DNA from: Gavia stellata
Taxonomy: Eukaryota > Chordata > Aves > Gaviiformes > Gaviidae
Length of the DNA stretch: 64,000 bases
Direction of reading: 5' to 3'
Assembly (NCBI RefSeq): GCF_030936135.1
Contig: NC_082610.1
Location: 19,168,428-19,232,427, forward strand
The translations under genes and the position numbers were made by a program. The notes under the pieces were generated by a model, which saw nothing but the letters and a program-made list of their open reading frames with translations, did no database searches and had not been told where the DNA came from. Position 1 is the stretch's first letter. Each line of letters starts with the position of its first letter. Shown piece after piece: positions 1 through 14,529 of this stretch.

Positions 1-3000
1 TTCAGTTGGGGTTTTTTGTGCGTTTCACCTACAGCTCTTAAAAGCTCCAGTTTGTTGTATGGACATTTATTCAGTAATATGTGTACTTTTTAGGGAAAAT
101 AAGATAAAAATTTACATATTTTGAATTTCTTTGTGTACAGGTGTATGAATGAGTGATAGAGTGTGTGGGACATAATTGCAATGCTAAGACCTGACACAAC
201 AGACTTACTTTTTTTTGAAGACTCAATTCCTGATTGAATTTAAAATGTCATTCTCTGTAAAAACAAACCTCCTCAACAGAAGACTGCATATGTAACTTAA
301 AGAATCATACCTCCTGTTTCATTTTTATAGAGTTAACTTAGAGCAAAACGTGGCAAAGTTTGGTTACATACTTGATTCCCTGATGAAAACATGCAGTTTG
401 CTTCATTTAAAGTGCTTTTACCTCTATAGTTTAGTTCTCAGGATGTAGGTCTTGCTTGCTTTGCCAACTAACTAGTTTCAGCTTGTGTGTGCATCCTGAA
501 GTGTGATTCCGTTGTGGTAAGCCAGACTTCTGTGTAGCTTTTCTGTGTTTGAATTAGATGCCATATCTTTTTTGCTTGTAGGTTCATCGCATCCCTATAT
601 ACTGGAGCAGTTAGTGAACTTCAAACATAGTTATCTTGTGTGTGGTTAAAAGAAAAACAATAGCTGGGGTGGTACATATAGCAATGTAATAGAAGGTGCT
701 ATAGAATTTCCTGAACAGATCAAAATGAGAATATTCATATTCCAAAATTACTGTGCCAGTCAGAGTACAAACAGTAGAAATGAAGAGACTAGTTTCAGGT
801 ATAATTGAAACTAGACATAAACTGAACAGATAAAACTGATACTAGAACTTCAGAGTTGAAAAACAAGTGCAGTGGTGTATCTTGGTGTTCTGTAAATTTT
901 GTATTTATCTTGAATAGTTTCAGTAATACATATTAAATCTACTTGGTCAAGTGAAGAAATAACTAATATTTAGCAAGTGATAGTAATGCCTGACATTTTA
1001 GCATATAAGAATTTAGCTTTATGTAACAATTTTGTTGATCGGTATGTTGGAGCATTGCCCTTCTGCAAAGTTCCAGCATGTTTGTTTTAATTACTGCTAT
1101 GATAATCTTCTGTATTAAAATTTTTTTCCTGATGCTATGACATGTATATTTAAAGCATTGTGAAGTCCCACCCCTCGGTTTGAATTTTTCCTTTGTTCTG
1201 GGAAAGCTTGAATGTACTTCCGTGACTTCATAAGTGCCAAACTTATTACAAGCCACCTTTGAGGTATTTAGAATTTTTTTATATATTTTTGATATTTTTT
1301 TAATATTACTGTGCTTTGAATTTGCTGTTCTAGAATTTCTGTGTGCACCATCAAAATTTCTCAAAGCACTGTGAGTTTTAAAGCTTTTGCCTGTTCACTA
1401 GTCAATGACCCACTCATAGTAATTAGATGGATGGTTAGGTTTGGACTTTGAAAGGGACTTCAGAATACTTTTACTCTTTCATACATTTAATTGTATGGCT
1501 TAATAAAAGTAATTTCAAATTATAAAGGAACCAAGAGTGCATCTTGGAATACATGGAGTATTGTCAGAATGTTTTCTATGTACTGAACTAGATGCTCCTC
1601 CTGGTTTCGGTAAACCCTTTCAGAAAGGTGTGTGCAAACTACTGGCCTTCCCTGCCCAGCTGAATTGATTGTGTCTTCTGGGGAAACTCTGTTGGTATGC
1701 TGTCTTTGGAACACCAAAGAAATATCTTAACTTAGGCTTTGTAGTTTTTCTATCAAAGATGAAAAGTTTAAAGTATGTAAGTAAGCTTGAATTTGCCCTA
1801 GTTAGATAACTGATAAGTAAAGTTCAGTTGGGTTTTCTCTCTTTTTGAGACTGCTTCAAGAAGGGCAATGGTAGAACATCAGTATGTTCCACAGGAATAC
1901 GTTTACCTTCTTCCCGTCATAGTTCAGGCTTTTTACCTATCCTGTTAAATGAGCGTAGTCAATAAGCAAATTCTATTCGTTTCTTTCTGAAGAGTGGAAG
2001 AGCAGCACTGAATTGTTTATTACATCTGAAATGGAAGACATGCTGCTGTTGGGCAAGGCTGTTAGATTTTAAGTCTTATCTGTGATGGAAATACAGTGGG
2101 TGGACTAAAACGCGTATCCAGACAATTTAACAGTTGTTTGTTAACCATCCAAAATAATTGCACTTTAAAGAGAGATGTTGTTAAGTCAAATTTAGCTGTC
2201 ATGAAGGCCAAGCTGTTTTTTCTGTAACAGAAAATTTCCCGTTCAAAGCTTAGTATACATAACTAGCCTTCTAATTAAGGTTGAAGCAACTAATTCCTCT
2301 CACGTGTGTCTCTGTCATACAAACTGAGGTAAACAGTAGTAGCAGTTAGTCGCTGTGGTAACCGGATGAAGCTTGAAATGCCAACACAAGTAATGCTTTT
2401 TTCCCCCACGTTTGATGATACGTGTTACAGAACAGCGATGATAGCAGAAATGGCCGTAAAATATTCTTGCACCATGCTAATTCATTTCAAAAGTTTTAAA
2501 AATTAAAAACTGCTGACAATATGCTAGTTGCTACAAATTATATTTGCCATAGATGATATCTATGGATTGGGTTTGGGAAAATTTGAACTAGTCAATCCTG
2601 ATGCTCTTTTAAAAGTTGAGTTTATCTACCATTTTTTTCTGTTTCTTTTTCTAAAGATTACTTAATTTAGGCTGTAGAATACTGTGGTATACTGGTTGCT
2701 TACAGTCCAAGCTGATCTTCTTGATAGGGCATCAAAGACAGTAAGCTAAAAAAGTGAGTCCCGTAAAGCAAGCTATATTTCTTATCAGCTAAGTATTCAT
2801 GGGACAAATAGGAAATCTATTTGTACTTATAAACATCTGCGTAAAAAGTAGGTTAAAGCCCCATGTGTTTCAGGGCTCTGTCAGAGTGCAGAATATCATT
2901 TTTCATTGAGGCAAAGTTGTGTGTATATGTACATTACTCCTTTAGGTGCCTGTATTGAGTTTCATATATTAGCTTGTGATGTTATTGGTGTTTGTTCAGA

Positions 3001-6000
3001 AAACCGTGGATATATGTTGTCCTTTGTGGGCTATAAAATATAATCCCTGCTGCAAACAGCTGGTGGCTTACTTATTTTGAAAACATTTCCTCTAATTGTT
3101 GCTTTTGTAAAAACAGGACATTTAAGAAACTTGTTCAGAGTGCTGAAGCAAATTAGTTGGGAGACTGAATCCTAGCTGCATTTAGTTTTTGATATTAGGT
3201 AGTTTAGCTTTTACCCAATTGCCTCAGTTTATCCAACTTTCACCTTTGGAAGCTAAATGGTTCATTTCCGTTTAAAAATAGATTAATATTTCTTTCCCAT
3301 GTCTTATTCCTTTCCCCTTGCCCCTTCATTTTCACCTATCTTTAGGGCTTGAGTACTTTGCTCTGGGTAAGTTTCCAAGCTCTTTTCTCACTCCCATCCT
3401 CATTGACTCAAGAGTCTTTGCATGAACTCATCTAAACAGCTTTATTTGTTACAGCAGACTGTATCACAAGGTATTGCCACTTGGATGTCACAATAGAACA
3501 ATTTAATGCATCTCCTGCAAATTCTTAAAGCCCTTCTAACCTGTTGGAAAGTCTTTAAAGGCATCTGCTCAGCTTCAAGCTGTAATGATAAAAGTAATTG
3601 GTGATAGTGGTGTTGATGGCTAAAATGTGATGTTAGTATTATTCTGAAACTATTGTATGTCAGTGAGCTATTCTAGGTGATAGTACTGGTTGCCTAGAAA
3701 GGAAAATTTAATCTTGCAGTTGTTCTGCTACTGCAAAATTTGGGGAGAAGCAGGTAATGTCATGACTTTTTGTAAGCTTGAAAGCGAAGAACTCGGTTCT
3801 GCAGTGCCATTGAGCCTGCCAGTTGCCTTCTGTTAATCTTCAAATAAGCCTTTTTTCAAAAAGGTAACACTTCTTTCATCAGTGTGTATCTTTCGTGCAC
3901 ATCTGTTTTAGATCCATGTCAAGTTGAACATCTGACTTGAACTCTAAAGGCAAATTATGTTACAGGAAATAGATTTTCCTTCAGTCTAGACTCACTTTAC
4001 TAGGACACCTTGGATTTTTGAATTGTGCAAAGATATTGTGACATCCTTAACTTTGATAAAAGCATTGGTCTTCAATCAAGTATGTTCAGAAAATTCTAGA
4101 ATTCTGTGAGATAAAATATCGTTTGTTGATGCTCTGAATTTTAGAAAGATGCTGTAAATAAAACTGATGTTGTTGTCGCAGCGTATTTGGTTTATTCAGA
4201 GCCAGTGGAATTGTAGAATTTTTCTGTGGGTCCATACGCTTCACTTTTCTACTAGTTTGCGAAGAAGCAACATTTTAAAAAAAATTGAGATGAGAGCATG
4301 CATATTTTAGCACTGAATTTTTTTCTGAAGTAAATATCATTAAGACCTATTTGCGTATTTCAAAAAAGGTGATACCAATTTCTTCCTTTAAATTAAAGAG
4401 TTTGTGCTGTGAAGGTTCCTGAGTTTACTCTGAAAGGGTCTATGCATGGGACAGAATAATAATGAGTTAAGAAATCAAACGTAGGGCACTTGACTGAACA
4501 AGAAAATAAAATAAAAAGTGTGTAATGCCTTGTGTGCAGTTAGAAAAAGTTTACCCTGTTAATGCTGCTTTGATGCTTCCATTGCTGCTCGTGGCAGTTG
4601 ACTTGCTGTTGTACGTACTGGTTTCCTGGATTGGAATGTCACTGCTTATGCCAGCATGTTTGTCATTGCCATCTCACTGAATTGGAAAACAGTGCTCCAT
4701 TCTTCTGATTTGTAACACTTACCTGGTATCTGAGAGCAACACGGCCGTGTGCAATTCCATTTACAGTGGATTCTTATGGGGTTTAGTTTCAGTTTTCACT
4801 TGTTAGTGAAAGGAGGTGCTTAATATGTAAAGCAGCTTCTTGCTGAACATTGATAATTTTAAAGTTTATTATAACTGTCTCTAATGACTGCATATATATG
4901 TATATTTGCTAAATTTAGTGCATAGTTCTTTAGGTTTATGCTTAAGTCTTGCTTACTACTTTGTAAATCAGAAATTATGGGTGCTTTTAGTCTGAGTGCA
5001 GAACAAAGCAAAAACCAAGGTACTCTTTAAATTGGTATTTGTATAGCTTGAATATTGAGTTTTGTGAAAAGTAGGCATTTATCATGGAAATATTTATTAA
5101 AAATCACTGTGATACTGATTTCCATTTGTATACAGCGTAGTTGTACACAGCATAAACTAATTCTAAAACTGTAAGAGCTGAGAAAATGGATTTTGAATAT
5201 CATTAGTGAAAAACAATACTCTAAAGAAATTTCTTGTCTCTAAACGTGAACATTTAGATTGAAAATACTTCTTGAATACTGCCTGTGTGGATGTCTGGCT
5301 TCATAATTATCTTGTTTTGATGAAAGCAGTAAGAAAAACTGTGTGCTGGTCTTGATTTGTTTTTGTTTTTTTTTTTTTTTCTTGACCCTGCAAGACAGTG
5401 AAACTTTATTGGTAAGCTGTAGGATGCTGTGGTACTCAAAGTTAGCCTCATGTTTCATTTGGATTCGTAACTGACCTCTTGTATGGACAGTTCCCACTCA
5501 ACGTAGCATGATAGTTGGATAATTTTAGGGTGCTGATGACTTACTGAAGAATATTAGGGAACTTGTGTTAGAAGGAAAACATAACTTCTGTTGCTCTGTT
5601 CTTTCAGGTACTTTGCGGCTTCATTTTTTTGATTGTTTGTAGGAAGCGTGAGGAATGAGTTGAGGCTTGTTGAAGCTATAGAAGAGGCAATCTGAAATGC
5701 TGCTGGATATGATTATTGGGTAAAGCGTATTTGCAGTATTGGTGAGGACTGTGTGGTGGTTTGGCTCCAGGGTGCACACGTGGTCTGATTTGCCAGATGT
5801 TCAAACACACAGTGCCAGACAGAATTCCCGGGGCCGTGGCTCAAATGGTATAAGAAGCTCTAGAGCTAAAGTTTAGGTTGTTGCAGAAGAGGCGGTAGAT
5901 ATCCTTGGAAATGGTGTGATGCAAGTGGTTGGGCAGAGACATGGTTCCAGTGTGTAGGTAATAAATTTATGGTGAGAGGGACATTTCTTTAGCTGCCAGC

Positions 6001-9000
6001 ATGAACCTTTTCGAATAGATGCAGCCCGTACATTAGACTTAAGGCATTTGGGTTCCTTTTTTGCTTCTAATAAAACTTATGATTACAAGGGGAATTTTAG
6101 AATCAAAATTAGAGAACATTAAGAAGTATGAAGGTGCTTACAATTCAGTAATGCATCCCTTCAGATAGGACGGAAGTCCTAGTTGAGGAAAGAAACAGCA
6201 AAGAGTACGTTAGGTAAAATCTCAGTTGCAAAGCACATGGTCAGACTATATTCAGTTGCAGTACTTTGTCAACCAGAGTTGATGTAAGCTAAGATGGGTT
6301 TAGCTGATCCAGCCTTGAATGTGAATTTTAGTGTAGCATTTTTAAAGCTGATAGCATCTCAGTGATTATAATTTTTCTAAAATATTTGTGCAAGTTAGAG
6401 TGAGCATAGACGTTTCTGATTATATAGTTACAGGTTAAAGAAAACCTTGAAGAGACAAGGTAAGTATTGAAATTGCTCTTTTCTCTGGTTTGGTTTTTTG
6501 GACGTGTTAAGTCTGAATAGAAGTAGTATAATATAGTTGCAATACATTTGATCACTTAAGTAGTACTTCAGTCATTATGCCGAGAGAGATGAGGCTGCAA
6601 AGAGGCACACTTGAAAATGATGTCGGTTGTAGATCTGCTTTATGTTATTATGCTTTGAGCAGTCAGGCAGAATTCAGTAGAAGAGGAAGAGCTTTTGATC
6701 TACTCCTGAGTAATATATGAAACCTAGTTCAAAAAGTACCTTATTTTGAAGATGTATAATAGTGGTGACACAAATAGTTCATCCTTTGTTTAATTTAAGG
6801 AGAAGTAACTAAGGTCAGAGAAAGAAAGCTAAACAGGTGAATTAAAAACTACCTAAAAAAAGTTGTTAGCTGCTCGAAGTAAATGTATGCCAAATTTAAA
6901 AAATAAATAAAAGCACTCTTGGAGAATCCTAAAAAGTCTCTGCAGTAAAACAGTAAAGTAGGTTTCTGCCGAAAATTGGTAGGCCTGCCCAAATGAAGGG
7001 ATGTGAGTTAAATTATGCATTAAATATAAACTGGTAATAAGATTGGCTAACGAAGCCTTTGAAGATCAAATATGTAAGGAATTGAGAACTATTTGTTTTA
7101 AAGAAGCAGAGAATCTAGAATCATTTAGGTGATTAAGTGCCTATAAAGATACAAGTATATCAGGGAGTACAAAAAACCCAGTTGGAATGTGAGACCATAA
7201 CGGGGGGGAGGAAGAAAGCCTCAGAGTATAATTTTAGAGTTCAACACTAATTGTTAAGATGATCAGTAAGAAAATCCCAGTCTTGTATTTTGGATTTTCT
7301 TACCAAATGCAGTATGTAACCTATTGCTTAATTAGTCTTGCTTTCAGAGGACTGGAGGATAGCAAACTGAAAGATGTTTTTAAAAACAGTTCTGAAGTAA
7401 CTGTTTTCCCTATTGCATAAACTGATTAAAACCTATGGAGATCAGAAGGAGCTGATTCAAAACAAACAATTAACTAGGTAAACTTCAGAAGGAGGTGACA
7501 TGGTTCTATAGGGAAAGCGCACATCCTAAAAATTATGGGTGTATGAGTATGTGGGTAAGAATGATGGCTCTGTGTCTATCACCTTGTCAGCTGCATTTTG
7601 AAAAATGTTATTTGCTAAGGACTCTTACTATCGTATGATATTCTGATACAATAAAGGTCCTCTTGTGGTTTATTAGCTATTTTTAAAAGCTGACGAACAG
7701 ATAAAAAGAAGGGACCAGTCATCCCCTAATGGAGGGAGGCCTTTGGTGGGGTGCATCATATTATTTTTAAAAACTAATCGAGGTAAAGGGACTAATAGAC
7801 AATTCGTCAAAACAAAAACTCTTAACAATTTTCTGAGTCTCTCTGATTGCAGCAGGTTGCAGAAGGATCTCATTACAGTAAGCGGGAAATAAAATCACAT
7901 ATTAAGGCTGGTGTGAAAGTATTATGTGTAAAGAAAAATCTTAACTAATACATGTCTGGTGATGATTTCTTGATTGGTCATTGCTACACATAAAGATCTT
8001 TAAACTACCGTGGACTATTCTATGAAAATACCAGGTGAATAGTGTTTGAAACAATGGATAAAATGCTTGAAAGCAAATAGAGAATAAATACAAAAGCTTT
8101 ATCATGCTGCTGTAGGAAGTGGTGCCGTGTTTGCGTCTAGGTGCAGGTAGTTCTCCGTGCCTTACCTTAAAAACAGTACAGCAGAACTGGAAAAGTAACA
8201 CACAAAGGTGTGGGACTAAGATAATCAGGGGTCTGGAACTACTTAGAGAAGAAATGAAATACGCCATTTTCAGCAGTGATAACAAAAGTCTCCTAATATA
8301 TACTACTCCTGGTTTCAGTTTTCTAAAAACAAATGGTAGTTTTTTCAGCAATGGATCTAAGCTTAATTAATGAAAAAAGTTAAGTGATTAAAAGGAACTT
8401 TTGTCTAGTAATTCCTGTTAATAGGAGTTAGAAAACTCATTTTCTAAAACTGTCTTTATAAACTGACAGTGCTTTAATTCTACACAGATGTGCAAGAAGT
8501 TAATGCAAAATGTCAGATGAATTTTGTCCTCGGGCGGAGGATCAGGGAAAAGCAGTCTGTACCTCTATAGGCGTAAGAGGAGTTGCTCTTCTGCCACTTT
8601 GTGACTTTGCAGGCTGAACTGGATGGAACTTTAGCCAGGAAAAAACATTTGCTTAAAATTTGCTTATGAGTGTGGTCCAGTCTTCTAGTGGACCTAAGTA
8701 CTTTGCTTTCCTTTGAATGAAAGGGAGATTGCATTCATTGAATTTCTAAATAGTAGTTATGTATATTGCTGATGTAAAACCATCTCTTTTCATCACAACA
8801 TAAATACACTAGGAACTAAAATACAATGGGTGCCTTGTTTTTGGAGTTCAGAGCTGGGGCGGGGGGCAAACACCACCACCTTTCTGTGATGTGCTTGGTG
8901 TTTGGTTAGCGATTCATGTGTAAACCTGGTTAATGCAAAGTTGTACCTTATTTTGAGCTGTACCTGTTGCCATACTGTAGTTTACCACTCTGGAACATAA

Positions 9001-9234
9001 CTTGGGCAGAGAACCTGTTCCAGAAAACTGTATTCTGATTGCAACAGTCTAGGTATAATATCTGCAATCTTTTTTTTTTTTTTCTGGAGTACATTTAAAA
9101 AAAACAACTGAAGTTGGTGGGTTGGGGCAAGTCATGAGCTGCTTTCTTCAAAATAATTGATTTTTTTTTTTTTTAATTTTCCACTTATGTATGTTTTGGT
9201 TTTTTCCTTCTTTTTTTTTTTTTTTTGCCTGCAG
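1..9234 (+). other. TOLLIP: TOLLIP last intron (3' part)
   Basis: No exon of TOLLIP other than the last one could be recognised here, so I read this stretch as intron. It is AT-rich and noncoding in all frames. It holds poly-T tracts at about 9069-9085, 9160-9175 and 9210-9226, the last forming the polypyrimidine tract of the acceptor ending at 9234. A decayed CR1 lies at about 6.9-8.4 kb and is listed separately. Confidence 0.7.
6900..8400 (+). mobile_element. Ancient, highly decayed CR1/L3-like LINE
   Basis: Two fragments of CR1-type ORF2 can be read on the plus strand in the correct order. At about 7350 a reverse-transcriptase segment reads EDWRIAN followed by a stop. At about 8205-8260 the C-terminal ORF2 segment reads TKIIRGLELL. 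The spacing of about 850 bp is close to what intact CR1 ORF2 would have between these motifs. The stretch between is too diverged to align by eye. No tail or target duplication was seen, so the limits are approximate. Confidence 0.4.
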
Positions 9235-9449
9235 GGATGCCAGCAGTCTGTAATCCAGGCATGGTACCAGTGGCAATACCACCTCCTGCGGTCAACCCTC
9301 AGCACCTGTGTAATGAAGAGGACCTGAAATCTATCCAGGACATGTTTCCCAACATGGACAGGGAAGTAATCCGCTCAGTGCTAGAAGCTCAGAGGGGGAA
9401 CAAGGATGCAGCTATCAACTCCTTGCTTCAGATGGCTGAAGAATCATAG
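9235..9449 (+). CDS. TOLLIP: Toll-interacting protein, last coding exon (CUE domain)
   Basis: This exon encodes the last 71 or so residues of TOLLIP, an adaptor that binds ubiquitin and damps IL-1R/TLR signalling and also serves endosomal sorting and selective autophagy. The acceptor is a poly-T tract followed by CTGCAG at 9229-9234. The exon starts in phase 1 and ends with TAG at 9447-9449. The CUE domain fills the second half, with the conserved ubiquitin-contact motif MFP (in DMFPNMD) and the di-leucine near the C-terminus (NSLLQM). The segment [20 protein letters not shown] matches the vertebrate TOLLIP C-terminus. The C2 and TBD parts are upstream of the window. The gene is convergent with the mucin gene, as in other amniotes. 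Confidence 0.95.
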
Positions 9450-12400
9450 GTCCCTACTTCCTGCATAGTCCCCGTCCTCGATGCCACTTATTTTTACTTG
9501 CCAAGCCAGGGATTTAGCTAGAGGAAGAATTTCCCAACAGCTTTCTGTTAGCGCATCCTGTGTGAAAGTTTATACCCCTTTTCTCCTTGGACATTTGGAT
9601 CTTTTTCACTTTCTTTCTCAATATGTACGTACTCAGTTTAGCTTATGTCCTCCAGTATAGCATCGAAGCATCTTTACTATCAGCTGTGCCCTGTGTGGCT
9701 ATATTCTGATGGGGTGGGGAGTAATGCTGCTGCTTTTCTTTCTCTCTCCCCCTTTTCATAAACTTGTTCTTACGAAGTAACTCTATGCAGTACAGGATTT
9801 ACTACTGTTTGTTAGCTCAAATTTTTTTTTTTCTGTGGAGGGTTTGCTCTTTAAAAATAACTGATTTGTTAAAGTATTTAGGTTTCATTAAGCAGCCTAT
9901 TTCTGCCAGAAATTAAAAGACCTTTCCTTGTCCTGTGGTGTTTAGTTATTGCTGTGATATATTCAGCTGTTTCTGATTGAAGATTTTTAATTTAATAAGG
10001 TAAATTTCTTAGGTTGTGCTGTTGGTATTTGTAATGAGCATCTTCTATCTAGTCATCGGGCACCAAAGCAATATACTATCTGGTGTGCATTTGGGGCTTT
10101 ATCCTCCCATATAGTATGGTTATATATCTGTAAAACCTTAACAGGTAACTTTTAACTTGTACAGTATGTATTGCTGTAGCAGAGAACAGGACTGAGCCCT
10201 AATGTACTCCCACAGTTAATTGCACTCGAACTACTGCTTCTGCATTCCCACAGCTATTGCAAAGGGTAAGTGCAGAAGGAAAGATCTTTATACCTGGAGA
10301 ATTACTGAAGCCGTAAACAATTATTTAAGGTGTTGTCTTACATTAAAAAAGCAGAAATCTATGACCTGGTTATAAGGCTTCTTTCTTTACACCTATATTT
10401 CAGCAAAATTATCATTTTATATCAGCGGAACAACTATTGTATTTTTTCGTGTAATCTGAAATAAGCACGAAAAGTAGCTTCAGAGTCTTTGAATGGCATT
10501 ATGAGTTGCTCAGTGGCTTGTTAGACTACGGTTGCTGTAGTCAGTTTATTATTATTTGATGCAGGTGGAAATAAATTCTTCGTGAGAAAAAAATTTAACA
10601 TATCTGAGTTACAGTCTGATCCTCAGATGAGCTTGGAGGTTGCTTGTATTTATTGTTAGTGTTATTTTTTTTCAGATAACAGTTCATCTTGGAGCTGCAG
10701 AATCTTACAGTATGCACCAGTTACACCTGTTGGATAAATTTCTGCAGTGTCTGTTTTTGTAGCTGGTAAAGCAATGCACTTTAAATAGTATGCAGCAGTT
10801 TATTTTTCCAGTGATGTGCAATGTTGCTGTTTTATCTTTTTAATGTTTGATTTCAAATACTTTCTACAATAGCCATAGACCTTTATATTTTCAAGAGTTG
10901 GAATGAATGTACACTTGAAATCTAGGCTCTTGAGTGATTCATGAGAACATTAAAGCCAGGTGTGGAATAGGGAAAAGGGACCCGTATTCTCTTCTTCCCC
11001 CCACTTTGTTTCATGTCCCATGTTTAAAATATTATCTTTATCTGCTGAAAAGCTGATGAGCTTTTTTCGCCCCACCTACATTCAAGAAGGTTTTAGGTAG
11101 CACTGACAGTAGAGCACGAATATTTATTTTTTTTATGATTAAAAGTGATACTGAAACTTTTAAAATACAGCACCAAAAATCATCCTAGTTTCTGACCTTT
11201 TAAAGCTGTCTTTTCATAATGTATGATTTTAAGTTTTGTTATGAATCCCTTATCTTAAATTTACCATTGAAGGCGTAAGTGTCTTTATACATATTCCAAC
11301 TGGCTTTTCAATAATGAGATTCAAGGCTATACTTTCTGTGTGCTTCAGTTGTAGAGTCACCACATTTTTATTTTCTAAAATAGGTGTTCATCAAGAAGCT
11401 AGTCTTGCCCCTTCCCTACAATCATGGTAAATTTTGTGATTGAGTAGGTGTAGAGGCAGTTGGTCGTTATAGCACAGCGATTTTGTGACATTGTCGCCCA
11501 AAAGGGTAAATCTTGGTAAGGATTTGATGCTTAGGTATCTCCACGAAGAGTCCCTTGCTGTAACTTTTACACAGATAGCATGAACTGCTAGGGATGGAAC
11601 AATTCAGGGAAAAATGTATATATTTACATTTTTATATTAAAATGTTGGGATCCATAATACAGCTTTTTATAAAAGCAAGTGGTCATGGTTCAACTTGGCT
11701 GGTAAATTGTACTGCATCCTATTACAGCTCAATTTCAAGCACAGAATAAACACCTTTCAGTCCTCACCACCAGGAGGGGTAAGCATGAACATTAGGTTAG
11801 CCGGGTTTATTCATAAACAAGGTTCTGGGCCTCTGGGGGAGGCTCCTGTTCTTGGCATTTTTTTTGTTTTGTTCAAAACAGGGTAGATGTGTGAGTTGAA
11901 GATGAGATATGTACGAGCAGTATGGCCAGTAGATGGATTTCAGCATGTTACACTATATTTAAATATTGTTCTGGGGATTTTTTTTGTCTTGATTTAATTA
12001 AGCGTTATAGCTGAAACTCTTATGTCAAGATGTGCTACTTTATCTTGTTAAAAAGAACAAAACACTGATCACAAGCCTACTCAGCTTTTCAGCATACATA
12101 TCTTCTCAGTCAAACTGTTCATCGTCAGGTTTGAATTGGAGAGATGAAAAAAGGCAGGGAGTGTTTAGTTATTCTAGGGTCTGTGAAATTAAGGTATTGG
12201 AACTGAAAGTCTGTTTCTTGATTTAAAACAAATAAATTGTCACTCATTATGATTGTAGCTTTTAACAAAATGCTAATGGGATAATACTGTGTTTGATGCT
12301 GCTCTTCTGCTCAACAGCTTCAAGCAGCTTGGAGCCAAAGCCAGCTGTGTAAGACTGGCGTCTGCTAAAAGTTAGTTACTAGTTTGAGTCCTGCCAAGAG

Positions 12401-12685
12401 CCTAAACTTGCTAAAGGTAGGAACGTTTTTTGTCTAGCCAGATCCTTGCTACCTTCTTCTCTACTGCTCTTTGCATCTGCTGATGGTACTGAATGTTTTT
12501 TCCATTACAAATGTTATTGCTTGTTTGGTTGATATGTAATACTGTACAGAGGATGTTTTTCGCTGTAATAATTCTGAAGACATTGTTTCTCTGTAATGAG
12601 GTCCAGTGTCCAAATGTGTTTCTTGCACTCTAAAGTACATTAACTTTTTCATTCTAATTTAATAAATGTATCATCTGAATGAAAG
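9450..12685 (+). other. TOLLIP: TOLLIP 3' untranslated region
   Basis: This is noncoding, AT-rich sequence directly after the TOLLIP stop. The length to the AATAAA at 12661 is about 3.2 kb, in keeping with the long TOLLIP 3' UTR of mammals. Earlier AATAAA hexamers (about 10570, 11745 and 12229) could give shorter forms. The extent is inferred, not seen. Confidence 0.6.
12661..12666 (+). terminator. TOLLIP: Likely TOLLIP polyadenylation signal
   Basis: A canonical AATAAA is followed within 20-45 bp by T/GT-rich sequence (gtgtattatgtctctgttgg), as expected for a cleavage site near 12.68 kb. Confidence 0.55.
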
Positions 12686-12689
12686 TGTA

Positions 12690-14525
12690 TTATGTCTCTG
12701 TTGGAGCGCACCACAATTTGAGTCTTTGTCTATAGATTGATCCAGAATTCACGTATCGGTTACTGTCTATTCAGTCTTGCGCATTAGTTAACAAGTTACA
12801 CTGGTTCTTAATGTGATCATCTGGTGGGACTAGTACAGTAAACGCTCAAAAGTATTTTAAGCGTTCATCTCTAGGTAGATGCCTTTTTCTAACTCTTCTA
12901 GGTGCTACTTTCTCAGGAAAATGTTTCAATATTGCAGGTCTAGAGGCCAGAATGAGGCAGTATTGAGGTTGCATTGTTCGAAGGATGTTGGGGGGCAAGG
13001 GAGGAGGGAAGTATGAAGGGATTGAGAACTCTCTAGATGAGTGGTGTCCAAGTGAAGAGTTACGAAACAGACCTTGTTATGTGCTGTTTCAGCTACAACA
13101 AGAGCTGGCTTTATCGGCTCATACCTAATTAATGAATTTTAAAGATTGGGTTTACGTAGCATCTCTTTAATTCTACGATTGACTGCAAAGCTGTCTGAGG
13201 TCCTTTCTCATTTAACAGCATTGCTATCTATGCTCAGTGATTATTAATCAGCTGCTAGTCTGAGGTATTAGTGTATTATCAAGCTAACGTTTTGGGTTTT
13301 ACTGTTCAGTTCATAGTGTGGTTTTTATCAGGAGTTAATTTTTTTAACAAGTGATAGTTGAGAAGAATCTTTCACAACTGAATTTCCTTTGATTTATTTC
13401 GTTAATGTACTTAGTACTTACTTTGAAATGAAATTGTGTTCAAATTGTGCTTTCTGCTAGCCCTTGAGCGTCAGTTTCTATCCCAATTTATGTTCTAAAG
13501 CTTACAGTTTGCTTTCACATTTCTCCAGTGCACTGTGAGAGAGAAGAAAAGTGAGAATTAATTTACTTAAACAAATGTTGGCTAAAGCATTTATTTAGCT
13601 TTTTAATATTTATTAGCTTTTTCATTTCAATGCTAATCAACCAGTGATGGTGTGTGGGGGTGTAAAGAGAAGTCAGTGTATTTTGAATTATTAAAACATT
13701 TAAGTACATCAATGAGAGCAGGGCCTCTAGGAAGAAATGCAAATATGTGTTTTCTTAGAATAAGTAGGAAAAATGAAACCCAATATTAACAATCTTCTCT
13801 GCTGCAGTTTTAAGTTGTAGCCTGCTGAAGACTTCAGCTTTCTCTCCTACATCTTCAGGAAGCTTGTTGAGAAACCCAAGTTGATCTATTTTCATACTAC
13901 AGTATGTTTTAGAAGGATTTTCTTTACTATCTTGCCAAAAGGTTAATTAATTTTGTAAGAACAAATAGTCTATACTTATGGTATACCACAACTTTTGAAG
14001 TGGAATTTGCACATAGGTGGGAAAACTGAACTTGTGGAAAGCAAGTAGATTGAAATTGGTCTTGGCGATGTCTGTGTTCCCATGTGTGGGAGAACTATGA
14101 AAGTACTGCTCTTTGGAGTATTCAAAGAATTCACTTGGAACATTTTTTTTAAAACATTAAGTGTACTTATCTGGAATATGAAGCAGCCTAGATACAAATG
14201 GACAACCTTTATAATTTTAATGCATTTATCATTGGAAGAGAATGAAGGATGATTCAATTTATTTTAAAATTATCTCCAATTATAGAATAACTACAGTGAG
14301 TGAAAAAGTACACTGAACTTATCTTCTATGTCCATGCTGTCCATGTTTCTTTATGGATTAGATTTAGGAGCTTGGCACTGTGTCACAGGACAATGTTTTT
14401 CCACCTTAAATGCATAATTTCTGTAATAGTAATCAGCTTAATGTGGAGCATTGAGGTTGATTTGAAATGCTTAATGCTATTTTAAAAATGAACCACTAAG
14501 TAATTATAAAAGTGCACATAGGGGA
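12690..14525. other. Intergenic, nothing recognised
   Basis: AT-rich sequence between the TOLLIP 3' end and the first intergenic CR1. Only short chance ORFs occur, and no RNA gene or repeat was recognised. Confidence 0.6.
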
Positions 14526-14529
14526 GGGA

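Noticed and set aside
8119..8370. 83-codon plus ORF as a TOLLIP exon
   Set aside because: It resembles the C-terminal part of CR1 ORF2, not TOLLIP, and is better explained by the old LINE.
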